Source of the DNA: Hamadaea sp.
Lineage (GTDB): Bacteria; Actinomycetota; Actinomycetes; Mycobacteriales; Micromonosporaceae
Direction of reading: 5' to 3'
Assembly: GCF_013362815.1 (NCBI RefSeq)
Contig: NZ_JABFVK010000067.1
Span: 1-64,000 of the forward strand
Length of the DNA stretch: 64,000 bases
Below the pieces are notes generated by a model. The model was not told where the DNA came from, made no database searches, and saw nothing but the letters and a program-made list of their open reading frames with translations. The first letter of the stretch is position 1. Each line of letters starts with the position of its first letter. This document shows, piece after piece, positions 25,927 to 33,100 of this stretch. The position numbers and the translations under genes are program-made.

Positions 25927-26355
25927 ATGCCTATCCGCTCATCATCGGCCCGCTGGCAGGGCACGCTCACCGAAGGTTCCGGCACGATCCGCACCGGCAA
26001 GGGCGGCTTCGAGGGGAACTACTCGTTCAAGTCGCGCTTCGAGGAGGGCGAGGGGACCAACCCCGAAGAACTCATCGCCGCCGCGCACGCCGGCTGCTTC
26101 TCGATGGCGTTCAGCAAGGCGCTGTCGGACGCGGGCTTCCCGCCCACCTCCGTCGAGACCACGGCCAGCGTGCACCTCGACAAGACCGACGCCGGGATGA
26201 CCGTGACCCGGATCGACCTCGACACCGTCGGCACCGTACCCGGCATCGACGACGCTCAGTTCCAGTCGCTGGCCATTGGCGCCAAGGAGAACTGCCCGAT
26301 CTCGCGGCTGCTGTCGCCGGGTGCGGCCATCTCCCTGAACGCCAAGCTCAGCTGA
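25927..26355 (+). CDS. osmC: OsmC family peroxiredoxin
   Basis: 142 or 144 residues depending on start. Cys in HAGCFSMAF and Cys in KENCPISRLL are the redox pair of OsmC-type organic hydroperoxide reductases, and the N-terminal strand-rich part carries the Arg of SFKSRFEEGEG. TAGGGT lies seven bases before ATG 25927, suggesting leaderless transcription; the GTG at 25921 would start before the predicted transcript. A strong terminator hairpin follows at 26362-26384. Confidence 0.93.
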   Translation: MPIRSSSARWQGTLTEGSGTIRTGKGGFEGNYSFKSRFEEGEGTNPEELIAAAHAGCFSMAFSKALSDAGFPPTSVETTASVHLDKTDAGMTVTRIDLDTVGTVPGIDDAQFQSLAIGAKENCPISRLLSPGAAISLNAKLS

Positions 26356-26361
26356 CTCTAC

Positions 26362-26384
26362 GCCCGGGGCCACCGGCCCCGGGC
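26362..26384 (+). terminator. Terminator hairpin after osmC
   Basis: GCCCGGGGCC-ACC-GGCCCCGGGC, a perfect ten-base-pair stem seven bases past the osmC stop, followed by TCCCTTT. It is a good intrinsic-type terminator for a GC-rich genome. Confidence 0.85.
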
Positions 26385-26385
26385 T

Positions 26386-26424
26386 CCCTTTCGCGTTGCC
26401 CTTTCGCGTTGCCCTTTCGCGTTG
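26386..26424. repeat. Three perfect 13-bp tandem repeats
   Basis: CCCTTTCGCGTTG at 26386-26398, 26399-26411 and 26412-26424, with no mismatch. The last copy runs into GTTGATCATGAAC of element D3. The identical copies suggest recent slippage. Confidence 0.9.
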
Positions 26425-26512
26425 ATCATGAACTAACCGGGGTGATCGACAGCGTTTTCGCAGGTCGCCAATCCCACTCGTGGGTGATCGACTCCGCGCA
26501 GTCATGATCGAC
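26421..26512. repeat. GTTGATCATGAAC-family element, copy D3
   Basis: The ends GTTGATCATGA (26421-26431) and TCATGATCGAC (26502-26512) are inverted repeats at 10 of 11 positions. Inside are GGTGATCGACAGCG and GGGTGATCGACTCCG, a degenerate direct repeat. It lies between osmC and the tetR gene. Confidence 0.65.
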
Positions 26513-26516
26513 CCGC

Positions 26517-26529
26517 CTTACCTTGTAAG
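26517..26529. promoter_or_regulatory. TetR operator CTTAC-N3-GTAAG upstream of tetR
   Basis: CTTACCTTGTAAG, perfect five-base arms, ten bases upstream of the -10 box TAAGAT (26540-26545). The same CTTAC-N3-GTAAG word occurs three times before the downstream oxidoreductase gene, so this is likely the autoregulatory site. Confidence 0.75.
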
Positions 26530-26551
26530 ACGGCCGCGATAAGATGGCCGC

Positions 26552-27226
26552 GTGTCGAGACCTGCCCTGAGCCGGGACCGGGTCCTCCGGGCCGCGGTCG
26601 AGCTCGCCGACTCCGCCGGGATCTCCGCCGTGACGATGCGCCGGCTGGCCGAGGAGCTGGGCGCCGAGGCGATGTCGCTCTACCACCACGTGGCCAACAA
26701 GGAGCAGGTCCTCGACGGGATCGTCGACGTGATCGGGGCGGAGATCAACGAGGCCGCCGCGCGGGTCGAGCTGCCGAGTCACGGCGACGGCTGGAAGAAG
26801 GCGGCACGCGTACGCATTCTTGCCGCGCGTAAGGTGTTGTTGCGCCACCCGTGGGCCCCCGCGGTGATCGAGTCGCGAACGAATGCGAGCCCCGAGATCC
26901 TGTTGCACATGGACGCGCTCGTCGGGATCATGCGCAACGGCGGGTTCACCCACGATCAGACCCATCACGCGTTGCATGCCCTGGGCAGCCGCGCAGTCGG
27001 ATTCAGCCAGGAGCTGTTCACCCCGGGAGCACCGGGGAACGGGCCCACCACCGGCGAACCCGATCCGATCATGGCCGCCATGGCGGCGAGACTGCCGAAC
27101 CTCGTCGGCATGCTGTCGGAGATCGCTCACGACGATCCCGACTCGACCCTCGGCTGGTGCGACGACCAGGCCGAATTCGAGTTCGGGCTCGACATCGTGC
27201 TCGACGGCCTCGATCGGCTGCGCTGA
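26552..27226 (+). CDS. TetR/AcrR family transcriptional regulator
   Basis: 224 residues from GTG 26552, six bases after TAAGAT and without a ribosome site, hence probably leaderless. The helix-turn-helix is at about residues 23-57 (RRLAEELGAEAMSLYHHVAN). The C-terminal part resembles TetR_C domains of tetracycline-repressor type. Matching operators before its own gene and before the next gene suggest it represses both. Confidence 0.92.
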   Translation: MSRPALSRDRVLRAAVELADSAGISAVTMRRLAEELGAEAMSLYHHVANKEQVLDGIVDVIGAEINEAAARVELPSHGDGWKKAARVRILAARKVLLRHPWAPAVIESRTNASPEILLHMDALVGIMRNGGFTHDQTHHALHALGSRAVGFSQELFTPGAPGNGPTTGEPDPIMAAMAARLPNLVGMLSEIAHDDPDSTLGWCDDQAEFEFGLDIVLDGLDRLR

Positions 27227-27252
27227 CTTTCTCCGCCTGACCTCTTGACCGC

Positions 27253-27299
27253 CCTTACGGCGTAAGGCTACCTTACAACGTAAGACTTACAACGTAAGG
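27253..27299. promoter_or_regulatory. Three tandem TetR operators before the MDR oxidoreductase
   Basis: CCTTACGGCGTAAGG (27253-27267), CCTTACAACGTAAG (27271-27284) and CTTACAACGTAAGG (27286-27299). All share CTTAC-N3-GTAAG with the site before tetR. They end 13 bases before the oxidoreductase ATG, so repressor binding would block initiation or elongation. Confidence 0.8.
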
Positions 27300-27312
27300 T
27301 CAGGAGTTCTCG

Positions 27313-28302
27313 ATGAAGGCGTACCTGCTCCACGCGTACGGATCGCCGGAGAATCTGCTGCTCAGTGAGGTTCCGAAGCCGGAACCCGCCCCCGGCGAGG
27401 TGCTCGTACAGATCCGCGCAACGTCCATCAATCCCTACGACTGGCACCACATGCGCGGCGAGCCCATCGCGGCCCGGTTCGTGCCGGGCGGGTTCGGCAA
27501 GCGCCGCCCCACCCACTCGATCCTCGGCTGCGATCTCGCCGGCGTCGTCGAGGCGGTCGGCGACGGCGTCACCGGCTTCCACCCAGGCGACGAGGCGTAC
27601 GCCCTGGTCAAGCACGGCAGCTACGCCGAGTACGCGTGCGTACCGGAGGAGTTGCTGGCGCTGAAGCCGCGCAGCCTGTCCTTCGAGGAGGCGGCCGCAG
27701 TGCCGATGGCCGCCGCGACCGCCCTCCAAGCCGTACGCGACGACGCGAAGGTGAGCAGCGGCCAGCGGGTGCTGGTGAACGGAGCCTCCAGCGGAGTGGG
27801 CACGTTCGCAGTGCAACTGGCCCGAGCCGCCGGCGCGGAGGTCACCGGTGTCTGCGGCGGGCGCAACGCCGACCTGGTCAAGGGCCTCGGGGCGTACGCC
27901 GTCATCGACTACACCGCCGAGGACTTCACCAAGACCGCGCGGGACTTCGACGCGCTCATCGACATCGCGGGCAGTCCCCGTATCGGAGCGGCGAAACGCG
28001 TATTGCGCCTGGAGGGGTCCTATGTGGTGATCGGTGGGCAGGCGGGCCGCTGGTTCCGGCCGATGGATCACCGGATCGCGGGCGAATTGGTCGGCCGGTT
28101 CAGTTCCCAGCGCATCGTGGGCACCGACACGAAGATCGGGGCGGACAGCGCGCGCAACCTCACCGAACTGGCCCGGTACGCCGATGACGGCGACCTCAAA
28201 CCGGTGATCGACCGGCGGTACGACTTCGCGGAGCTGCCGACCGCCATGCGTTATGTCGAGGCCGGACACGCCTCGGGCAAGGTCGTCGTCACCGTCGGCT
28301 GA
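27313..28302 (+). CDS. NAD(P)-dependent zinc-independent MDR oxidoreductase (quinone reductase-like)
   Basis: 329 residues. The GroES-like N-terminal domain has EVLVQIRATSINPYDWHHMRG (first 20 shown by position 29-49) and the nucleotide fold shows VLVNGASSGVGTFAVQLARA. Structural and catalytic zinc cysteines are absent. It likely reduces quinones or enones with NADPH. AGGAG precedes the ATG. Three operators directly upstream match the one before the tetR gene, so it is probably the regulated target and responds to an electrophile or quinone. Confidence 0.9.
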   Translation: MKAYLLHAYGSPENLLLSEVPKPEPAPGEVLVQIRATSINPYDWHHMRGEPIAARFVPGGFGKRRPTHSILGCDLAGVVEAVGDGVTGFHPGDEAYALVKHGSYAEYACVPEELLALKPRSLSFEEAAAVPMAAATALQAVRDDAKVSSGQRVLVNGASSGVGTFAVQLARAAGAEVTGVCGGRNADLVKGLGAYAVIDYTAEDFTKTARDFDALIDIAGSPRIGAAKRVLRLEGSYVVIGGQAGRWFRPMDHRIAGELVGRFSSQRIVGTDTKIGADSARNLTELARYADDGDLKPVIDRRYDFAELPTAMRYVEAGHASGKVVVTVG

Positions 28303-28363
28303 ACCCGCCCGCCCGCTTTCCCACCTGATCACGCGGCCCCACCGGACCACGCAGGCGCCACCG

Positions 28364-28416
28364 GATCACGGATATGCAGGCCTCCGATGCCCCAGGAAGC
28401 ATGCACATCCGTGATC
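28364..28416. repeat. Palindromic element family B, copy B3
   Basis: Arms starting GATCACGGATATGCA and ending TGCACATCCGTGATC match at 19 of 22 positions, and the sequence TGCAGCT follows as in copy B1. It is the most diverged family B member. It lies in the 250-base convergent gap 28303-28552, which otherwise holds only the double hairpin. Confidence 0.75.
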
Positions 28417-28501
28417 TGCAGCTCAAAGAGGCCGCGCAAACGCGCAAAGAGGCCGAGGTGCCCGGCGACGGAGCCCGCCGCAGCCTGAGGCGACGGCGTA
28501 C

Positions 28502-28549
28502 GCGGTGGCACCAGCCCGCCTGCTGGTGCCACCGCCCTTCTTCGGGCGG
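28502..28549 (-). terminator. Overlapping double hairpin after small membrane protein gene
   Basis: GCGGTGGCACCAGC (28502-28515) and its perfect complement (28522-28535) form a 14-pair stem with a six-base loop. A second hairpin CCGCCC-TTCTTC-GGGCGG (28532-28549) overlaps it. They lie just past the end of the minus-strand gene and probably terminate it. No U tract is present. Confidence 0.75.
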
Positions 28550-28552
28550 AGG

Positions 28553-28762
28553 TTACCGGCGGCGGTTGCGGGTGATCAGGTAGATCGCGGCGACGATACC
28601 GCCGACCACGACGATGCAGCAGACTGCACTGCAGCCCCAGAAGCCCATGCCACGGCCGCGACGCAGGTACTCGTCCTCGGCGGCATAGGCGACCCCGGGC
28701 AGGGCCAGCACGGTGAACAGGCCGGCGACCAGCGCGGCCCACAGGCGGGTGATGCGGTTCAT
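28553..28762 (-). CDS. Small secreted or membrane protein (69 aa)
   Basis: Begins MNRITRLWAALVAGLFTV with a signal peptide ending near AYAAEDE, then a short RRGRGMGFWGC stretch and a single membrane helix (about 45-63) ending in RNRRR. No known family. The start at 28762 was chosen because the nine residues upstream add nothing and overlap the divergent GNAT promoter. A double hairpin follows its stop. Confidence 0.7.
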   Translation of the reverse strand: MNRITRLWAALVAGLFTVLALPGVAYAAEDEYLRRGRGMGFWGCSAVCCIVVVGGIVAAIYLITRNRRR

Positions 28763-28815
28763 GACAACCAGCGTAGGAAACCCGATCAAGGCGGCAGGCC
28801 GATATCGTCCAAGCC

Positions 28816-29277
28816 GTGACTGATCTTGCGATACGCCGCGCCACCGCAGCCGACCTGCCCGCCATCGTGGCCATGCTCGCCGATGACCACTTGGGAGCGA
28901 CCCGGGAGGGCTCGCCCGACGATCCGGCGTACGCCGAAGCCTTCGCGGAGATCGACGGCGATCCGCATCAGCGCCTCGTCGTCGGCGAGTTGAACGGTGA
29001 GGTGATGGCGACGATGCAACTCACCATCATCCCCGGCATCGGGCGCAAAGGAGCCCGCCGCGCGCTCATCGAAGCGGTACGCGTCCGCTCCGACCTGCGC
29101 GGCGGCGGGCTCGGCAAGCAGCTCATCCGCTGGGCGATCGACACCGCCCAGACGGAAGGCTGCGCAATGGTGCAGTTGACCAGCGACAAGTCGCGGACGG
29201 ACGCACACCGGTTCTACGACCAACTCGGGTTCACGCAGAGCCACGTCGGCTACAAGCTCACCCTGCCGCCGCGTTGA
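28816..29277 (+). CDS. GNAT family N-acetyltransferase
   Basis: 153 residues from GTG 28816, seven bases after TATCGT, so likely leaderless. The acetyl-CoA-binding segment VRVRSDLRGGGLGKQLIRWA has the R-x-x-G-x-G/A pattern (here RGGGLG), and the C-terminal HRFYDQLGF strand is typical. The acceptor is unknown. Its TGA (29275-29277) is inside the left end of palindromic element D2. Confidence 0.9.
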   Translation: MTDLAIRRATAADLPAIVAMLADDHLGATREGSPDDPAYAEAFAEIDGDPHQRLVVGELNGEVMATMQLTIIPGIGRKGARRALIEAVRVRSDLRGGGLGKQLIRWAIDTAQTEGCAMVQLTSDKSRTDAHRFYDQLGFTQSHVGYKLTLPPR

Positions 29278-29459
29278 TCATGAACCTAAGGTTCCGCCGG
29301 GCGGCGTGTCGGCCCCACAAGCCCGTGATCAACACGGCGTGGCGCGCCGGTGATCACGGCGCGGCGCGGCGGGTTGATCACGGCGCGGCGCGCCGGTTGA
29401 TCACGGCGTTCGGGGGCGTGACACGCCGCCGAGGCGGACCTTAGGTTCATGATCAACGC
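29271..29459. repeat. 189-bp element D2: 40-base inverted ends around four 23-bp tandem repeats
   Basis: The left end (29271-29310) and the right end (29420-29459) are inverted repeats: the first 22 bases are identical and the inner 11 too, with a one-base shift between. Inside are four tandem units of GTTGATCACGGCGCGGCGCG type at 29325-29349, 29350-29372, 29373-29395 and 29396-29418. The TGA stops of the two convergent neighbours lie in the ends. No coding frame fits it. It may be a miniature mobile element or a structured RNA/terminator. Confidence 0.85.
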
Positions 29460-31501
29460 GCGATGAAGAGGTCGCCGGAGGGGGACGAGGCGAAGGTGAG
29501 GCCGCTGATCAGGAGGCGGCCGTCCGGCGCTGCGGCCGCATAGAGGTTGGGCTCCGCGAAGGCGTCGACGACCTCGTCCCGGGGTGAGCCGAACTGGCTC
29601 TTGGCCAGCACCGCCCCCTTGGCCGAGAGGCGTACGCACAACACGTCGGAACCTCCGGCCGCCACGGTCACCCGTCCCCGGGTGTACCCGACGAGGTCGA
29701 CTCCGCCGTCCGCGCGCGCCACCACAGCCACACCGCCGTCCGCCGCACCGCTGTCCACAGTGGTGGTCCAACGCTCGGAACCGTTGCTGCTGAACGAGAC
29801 TGCGATCAGGTCGCCGTTCGCCGCTCCAGTCGCCACGGCGTACCCGCCGCTGACGGTGACTCCGTCGAGCCGGTCGTCTCCACTGCCGCCGACGGCCTTG
29901 ACCCAGCTCAGCGCGCCCGCATCGGTGTACCGCGCGACGAAGCCGTCGTAGCCGCCCAACCCGGATGTGCCGGGCAACGGCGATCCGGCGGTTCCCGAGA
30001 CGTAGACCTCTGAGATACCAGCGGTCACTGCGAATGCCTTGTCCTCGCCCGGTCCGCCCAGTTGGCGTACCCATTGAAGCTGACCGGAAGGAGCCACGCG
30101 GGCCAGGAACGTGTCCTTGTCGCCCGCGTTGGCGCCGTCGAGCGCGCCCTTGGTGTAGCCGGTGACGTAAGCGCCGCCGTCGGGGCTCGCGGCCAGGCCG
30201 TAAGCGCGGTCGGCGACCCCCGCGGACCCGAATTGCGTGATCCAGCGGATCGATCCCGAAGCGTCGAGACTGGCCACGAAGGCGTCGTCCGCGGCATTGC
30301 CCGCGTGCTGTCCGTCCAGGTCGCCCTTGGTGTAACCGGCGACCAGCACGCCACCGTCCGGCTGCGCGGCCACGCCGTAGAGACGCTCGTCCACCGCGGT
30401 CCCGAACTCGGTGGTCCAGCTCCCCGGCCTGGTCACGACCGCGTCGAGTTTCCCGTGGTACGCCTGACCGTCCACACTGGCGCTCGCCGCGAAGCCGACG
30501 GTGTACGCGTCGCCACCGACGCTCGCGATGCCGCCCGCCCAATCGGTGCCGGCCGTGCCCAGCAGCGGAGTCGGCAGCGGCTGCGGCGGAACAGTGCTCA
30601 GCGTCGGACCGAGATGCTGGATGGCCTGGGCGAACGCGGGCGCCCACACGGTCCAGTCGTGTCCGCCGTCGAGGATGCGCATCTGCGCGCTCACGCCGGG
30701 TGCGCGGCGGGCGGCGTTGTAGAGCGCCTCGGATTCGAAGTCGAGGTCGTGCCGCGCGTCGGCCGGATCGGGGTTGGCCCACTCGTCGTCGCCGACCGCG
30801 ATGAACAGCTGCACCGGAAGGTCGGGACTGGTCTTGGCAAGTAGCGCTGGGTAATTCAGGTCTTGATAGCGCTGGTCGTCGAAGAGCTGATCGCCGACCC
30901 CGTACGCCCCGAATTCGCGAGCCGAGGAGTCGGCGGGCGGCAACGGGGTGTAGACCGCCGGGCTCAGCACGATCGCCGCGCTGAACACGTCCGGGTGCGC
31001 GAGAGCGAAGCGGAGCGCGCCCGCTCCTCCCATCGAATACCCCCCGACCAGTCTCGCCTGCCTGATCGGAGCGGTCCTCCAGGTGCTGTCGACGTGCTTG
31101 ATCAGATCGCGCGTCAGGGCGGTCTCGACGGACTTGCCGCTCTGGTATCGGGAATCGACGTACCAGCTGCCCCGGTCGCTCCACGGCGCGTCGGGGAGGA
31201 TCGCGATCAACGCCGGAATCTTCTTGGCCTGGATCAACTCGTCCAACGTGGACTTCACGGTCGTCCACGCCGTCATCGTGTCGCCCCGGCCGTGCAACAG
31301 GTAGAGCACGGGGTACCGCTGTGTTCCGGCTTCGTACCCGTACGGGAGATAGGCCGTGTAGTCGATGTCCTCGCCCAGCGCTGCGCTCGGGGCGCTGCCG
31401 GTCACGAGCTCGCCGGGACGCGTACGCCCCGCTTCCGCAGTGCCGACGCCGCCGATCAGCAGCACGAGGACGGACAGGACGGGGATGAGGAAACGCTTCA
31501 C
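29453..31501 (-). CDS. Secreted esterase fused to SBBP-type beta-propeller repeats
   Basis: 682 residues from GTG 31501 (GAGGAG upstream) with a Sec signal (cleavage near AEAG). Residues about 35-310 form an esterase-D/CE1-like alpha/beta hydrolase: LYLLHGRGD, nucleophile Ser156 in GGYSMGG, and His in DGGHDWTVW. Residues about 320-682 hold repeated units of the form GVAAQPDGGVLVAGYTKG, LAASPDGGAYVTGYTKG and similar, i.e. seven-bladed-bundle SBBP repeats. It probably cleaves ester bonds on polysaccharides, using the propeller to bind. The stop lies in element D2. Confidence 0.88.
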   Translation of the reverse strand: MKRFLIPVLSVLVLLIGGVGTAEAGRTRPGELVTGSAPSAALGEDIDYTAYLPYGYEAGTQRYPVLYLLHGRGDTMTAWTTVKSTLDELIQAKKIPALIAILPDAPWSDRGSWYVDSRYQSGKSVETALTRDLIKHVDSTWRTAPIRQARLVGGYSMGGAGALRFALAHPDVFSAAIVLSPAVYTPLPPADSSAREFGAYGVGDQLFDDQRYQDLNYPALLAKTSPDLPVQLFIAVGDDEWANPDPADARHDLDFESEALYNAARRAPGVSAQMRILDGGHDWTVWAPAFAQAIQHLGPTLSTVPPQPLPTPLLGTAGTDWAGGIASVGGDAYTVGFAASASVDGQAYHGKLDAVVTRPGSWTTEFGTAVDERLYGVAAQPDGGVLVAGYTKGDLDGQHAGNAADDAFVASLDASGSIRWITQFGSAGVADRAYGLAASPDGGAYVTGYTKGALDGANAGDKDTFLARVAPSGQLQWVRQLGGPGEDKAFAVTAGISEVYVSGTAGSPLPGTSGLGGYDGFVARYTDAGALSWVKAVGGSGDDRLDGVTVSGGYAVATGAANGDLIAVSFSSNGSERWTTTVDSGAADGGVAVVARADGGVDLVGYTRGRVTVAAGGSDVLCVRLSAKGAVLAKSQFGSPRDEVVDAFAEPNLYAAAAPDGRLLISGLTFASSPSGDLFIAR

Positions 31502-31520
31502 TTGGGCTCCTCGGGGGTTT

Positions 31521-31557
31521 CGGAAACGTTTACAGCACAGTTCCGTAATCGTTTCCG
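31521..31557. promoter_or_regulatory. LacI-like operator pair upstream of esterase gene
   Basis: CGGAAACGTTTAC (31521-31533) and GTAATCGTTTCCG (31545-31557) are inverted at 12 of 13 positions, 20 bases upstream of the start. Each contains the GGAAACG/CGTTTCC half-site common in LacI-family sugar repressor operators. This suggests carbohydrate-responsive control. No lacI gene is in the window. Confidence 0.6.
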
Positions 31558-31608
31558 GCGAGTGTCGTCCTCGTGATCATCGGTGTCAAGGTCGCTCCCT
31601 TCCGGCCG

Positions 31609-31667
31609 CCAGATCAGGGTTCTGGGTCGAATCATGGCGCGAGATTCGACCCAGAACCCTGATCTGG
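31609..31667. repeat. Palindromic element family A, copy A3
   Basis: Perfect 25-base arms (31609-31633 and 31643-31667) around a nine-base loop. Unlike the other copies it lies in a divergent promoter region, between the esterase and merR starts, which argues against a pure terminator role. Confidence 0.9.
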
Positions 31668-31714
31668 CGCGCAAAGCGGCGGTCGCGGCGAGGAGCCCGA
31701 GCTACCGTTGGCCG

Positions 31715-32050
31715 GTGAAGATCGGCGAGGTCGCCCGGCAGACCGGAGTAAGCGTCCGTTCCCTGCGGCACTACGAGGCGGAGGGCCTGATCGAACCCGG
31801 CCGCTGCGAGAACGGCTATCGCGACTACTGCACGCCCACCGTCGACCGCGTACGCCAAGTCCACGGGCTGATCGAGGCGGGTCTCCCGACGCGGATCATC
31901 CGCGACGTCCTGCCGCATCTCGGCGCTTCCGCCCTCCCGACCGAAGTGGTCGATCAGCTCGCCAAGCAGAAGGCCCAGCTCGACCACCGCATCGATGTGC
32001 TGTCCCGCAACCGGGATGCGCTGGCGGCTTACTTGGCTGCGGTCGCTTGA
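31715..32050 (+). CDS. MerR family transcriptional regulator
   Basis: 111 residues from GTG 31715, six bases after TACCGT (likely leaderless). The winged helix-turn-helix is at the N-terminus (VKIGEVARQTGVSVRSLRHY) and a dimerising coiled coil follows (VDQLAKQKAQLDHRIDVL). There are no cysteines in a metal-binding arrangement at the end, so it is a redox or drug-sensing type rather than a metal sensor. It probably controls the quinone oxidoreductase 35 bases downstream. Confidence 0.92.
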   Translation: MKIGEVARQTGVSVRSLRHYEAEGLIEPGRCENGYRDYCTPTVDRVRQVHGLIEAGLPTRIIRDVLPHLGASALPTEVVDQLAKQKAQLDHRIDVLSRNRDALAAYLAAVA

Positions 32051-32071
32051 CCTTGCGGTAAGTGTCAGGGT
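32050..32071. promoter_or_regulatory. MerR-type dyad before quinone oxidoreductase
   Basis: ACCTTG at 32050-32055 and CAGGGT at 32066-32071 are inverted at five of six positions. They overlap a TTGACC -35-like box at 32047-32052. MerR regulators bind such dyads inside long-spacer promoters. It overlaps the merR stop codon. Confidence 0.5.
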
Positions 32072-32085
32072 TTTACCGTCGGCGC

Positions 32086-33015
32086 ATGCGAGCACTTCAG
32101 CAGACTTCGCGGCACGGCCCGGCCGACCTGCGCCTCGTCGATATCGCCAGGCCGACCGCGGGTCCGGGCGAGATCCTCGTCCGGGTCACTGCGGCCGGGG
32201 TCAACTTCGCCGACGTCATGCAAACCTATAGCACCTATGTGGACGGTCCTACTGCGCCCTATGTGGCAGGCTTCGAAGCCGCCGGTGAGGTCGTCGCGCT
32301 CGGCCCCGGCGTGACTTCCTTCGCCCACGGTGACCAGGTTCTCGGCATCGGCCCGGGCGCGTTCGCGGAATACCTCGTCCTCTCCACCTCGGCCGCCATG
32401 CCGCTCCCCCGCGGCTGGTCCGGCGAGCAATCGCTCGGACTCATGCTCAACTGGGCCACCGCCCTCGCCGCGCTCCGGCTCGGCCGCGTCGCCGCCGGCG
32501 AGACCGTCCTGGTCCAGGCCGCGGCGGGCGGGGTCGGCCAGGCCGCGGTCCGGCTCGCGCGTCACTTCGGCACCACCGTGCTCGCGACCGCCTCTCCCGC
32601 CAAACATCAACTGGTACGCACAGCGGGCGCGCACGAAGTCTTCGCGACGGTACCGGACCGGCGGATCGATGTGATCCTCGAATCGGTCGGCGGACCGGAC
32701 TTCGCCCGCAGCCTCGCCGCCGCCCGCCCGATCACCGGTCGCGTGGTCGTCTACGGTATGGCGGGCGGCGACGCCACGGTCACCAACCGGGCGCTGAACT
32801 TTCGTCCGGTGCAGCTCATCGGCCTGCATCTCGGCGTACTCATGGCTGAGGCGCCCGATCTGTTCGCCGAGTTGCTCGACGAGCTGACCGGCCTCATCGC
32901 CGCCGGCGTCATCCCGCCCGGCTCTCCGACCACGTACGCCCTCGCCGACGGTCCGGCCGCGCTGGCCGCCCTGGAGTCTCGGTCCACAGTGGGCAAACTC
33001 GCCCTCCGCCCCTGA
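32086..33015 (+). CDS. Quinone oxidoreductase-like MDR family protein
   Basis: 309 residues from ATG 32086. The N-terminal domain has ILVRVTAAGVNFADVMQTY and the NADPH fold has VLVQAAAGGVGQAAVRLAR, both typical of zinc-free quinone reductases. It likely reduces quinones in a detoxification response. A MerR gene and a MerR-type dyad lie directly upstream. Its stop is the second base before repeat B1. Confidence 0.9.
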   Translation: MRALQQTSRHGPADLRLVDIARPTAGPGEILVRVTAAGVNFADVMQTYSTYVDGPTAPYVAGFEAAGEVVALGPGVTSFAHGDQVLGIGPGAFAEYLVLSTSAAMPLPRGWSGEQSLGLMLNWATALAALRLGRVAAGETVLVQAAAGGVGQAAVRLARHFGTTVLATASPAKHQLVRTAGAHEVFATVPDRRIDVILESVGGPDFARSLAAARPITGRVVVYGMAGGDATVTNRALNFRPVQLIGLHLGVLMAEAPDLFAELLDELTGLIAAGVIPPGSPTTYALADGPAALAALESRSTVGKLALRP

Positions 33016-33100
33016 CACCGCGCGTTCCCTGCGGATCACGGTTGTGCATGCTTCCGCTGCCGCTTGAAGCATGCACAACCGTGATCTGCAGCTGTCGGGG
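33014..33100. repeat. 87-bp direct repeat copy 1, with palindromic element B1
   Basis: The core palindrome GATCACGGTTGTGCATGCTTC (33034-33054) pairs perfectly with 33066-33086. The whole segment 33014-33100 recurs at 37074-37160 with four mismatches and no gaps. It lies exactly between the stops of the quinone oxidoreductase and pnkp genes. Confidence 0.92.

Noticed and set aside
29325-29418. Possible CRISPR array
   Set aside because: The four units are directly adjacent without spacers and no cas gene is present.
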